5,221 nt of DNA, from positions 1 to 5,221 of the forward strand of contig SKMM01000399.1 in NCBI GenBank assembly GCA_007121055.1. The letters run 5' to 3'. Positions 4,820-5,221 of this stretch are shown here, in pieces; position 1 is the first letter of the stretch, and every line of letters begins with the position of its first letter. The notes under the pieces were generated by a model. The model was not told where the DNA came from. It saw only the letters and a program-made list of their open reading frames with translations, and did no database searches. Both the position numbers and the translations under genes were made by a program. Origin of the DNA: Paracoccaceae bacterium (GTDB lineage: Bacteria > Pseudomonadota > Alphaproteobacteria > Rhodobacterales > Rhodobacteraceae).

Positions 4820-5221
4820 TCAGGCGTTGGGGCGGTCGGACAGCTGGGCGATGACCGAACGGTACTTGCCCCGCAGATGGTCGCGCAGGATCGCGCCCAG
4901 TCGCGGCCCGTCACGCTGGCGCAGCGCCTCCATGATCCGCTCGTGCTCGGCGATGGCGTTGGCCCAGCGTTCGGGGGTGGTGTTCGCCTTGTAGCGCGCC
5001 CGGCGCAGGCGGGCGGCAAGGGGGCGGTAATGCGCCTCCAGCGTGGGGTTGCGCGCGGCGGCGAGGATCGCGCCGTGGATCTGCTGGTTCAGCGCGAAAT
5101 ACTCGTTCAGGTCGCCGGCCTCGTAGCAGGCGACCATCCGGGCATGCAGCGCCTCGATGCGGGCCAGCTCGGCGTCGGTGATCGCGGCCGCGGCGAGCTC
5201 GCCGGCCAGCGCCTCCAGCGC
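4820..5221 (-). CDS. GntR-family transcriptional regulator, FCD ligand-binding domain (5' part outside window)
   Basis: The last 133 codons are present. The frame is open to the right edge, so the N-terminal winged-helix DNA-binding domain is not seen. The visible part is an all-helical FCD domain: ITDAELARIEALHARMVA, then DLNEYFALNQQIHGAILAAARNPTL, LRRARYKANTTPERWANAIAEH and RDGPRLGAILRDHLRGKYRSV. The order NxxxH ... EHxxIMEAL ... LRDHLRG matches the three-His metal/ligand site of FadR/VanR-type regulators, but Asn stands where many metal-binding members have Asp (NQQIH rather than DxxFH). Such proteins bind small carboxylic acids and usually act as local repressors. Lying directly upstream of pxpA on the same strand, it is the likely regulator of this cluster, with the substrate or glutamate-related product as a plausible signal. 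The ATG at 5137 is internal to the domain and is not the start. Confidence 0.9.
   Translation of the reverse strand, partial: ALEALAGELAAAAITDAELARIEALHARMVACYEAGDLNEYFALNQQIHGAILAAARNPTLEAHYRPLAARLRRARYKANTTPERWANAIAEHERIMEALRQRDGPRLGAILRDHLRGKYRSVIAQLSDRPNA

Overview
The window is very GC-rich, and every gene I can support lies on the minus strand. Read 5'->3' (right to left) the order is: the C-terminal part of a GntR/FCD-type regulator, pxpA (LamB/YcsF family), a complete tripartite TRAP transporter (dctP, dctQ, dctM), pxpB (KipI family) and the first 34 codons of pxpC (KipA family). The GC content, the protein style and the use of a TRAP system suggest an alphaproteobacterium, most likely of the Rhodobacterales/Rhodobacteraceae type. 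That placement is an inference from general features, since no rRNA or marker gene is present.

Layout: 4820-5221 regulator (its N-terminal DNA-binding domain lies outside the window); a 44-bp gap; 4005-4775 pxpA; a 201-bp gap (3804-4004) holding a candidate promoter, a perfect palindrome and a leader hairpin; 2826-3803 dctP; a 162-bp gap (2664-2825) with strong inverted repeats but no gene; then the tightly packed block dctQ-dctM-pxpB-pxpC, with a 4-nt overlap, a 3-nt gap and an 11-nt overlap.

How the genes fit together: PxpA, PxpB and PxpC form the ATP-dependent prokaryotic 5-oxoprolinase, which opens 5-oxoproline (pyroglutamate) to glutamate. A TRAP transporter is a periplasmic-binding-protein-dependent, ion-coupled importer of carboxylates. 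Its insertion between pxpA and pxpBC suggests one uptake-and-hydrolysis module for 5-oxoproline or a related cyclic amide acid, controlled by the FCD regulator. The mixed order (pxpA - transporter - pxpBC) and departures from the usual motifs in both PxpA (KTHG instead of KPHG) and PxpB (APSAW instead of SPGGW) leave open that this is a subfamily with a different substrate.

Between genes, the most informative signals are a TTGACG -35-like box followed by a TTGCATGCAA palindrome ahead of dctP, and a perfect 12-bp GC-only inverted repeat between dctP and dctQ. The latter may help keep the binding protein more abundant than the membrane subunits. I saw no tRNA, rRNA, CRISPR array or mobile element.
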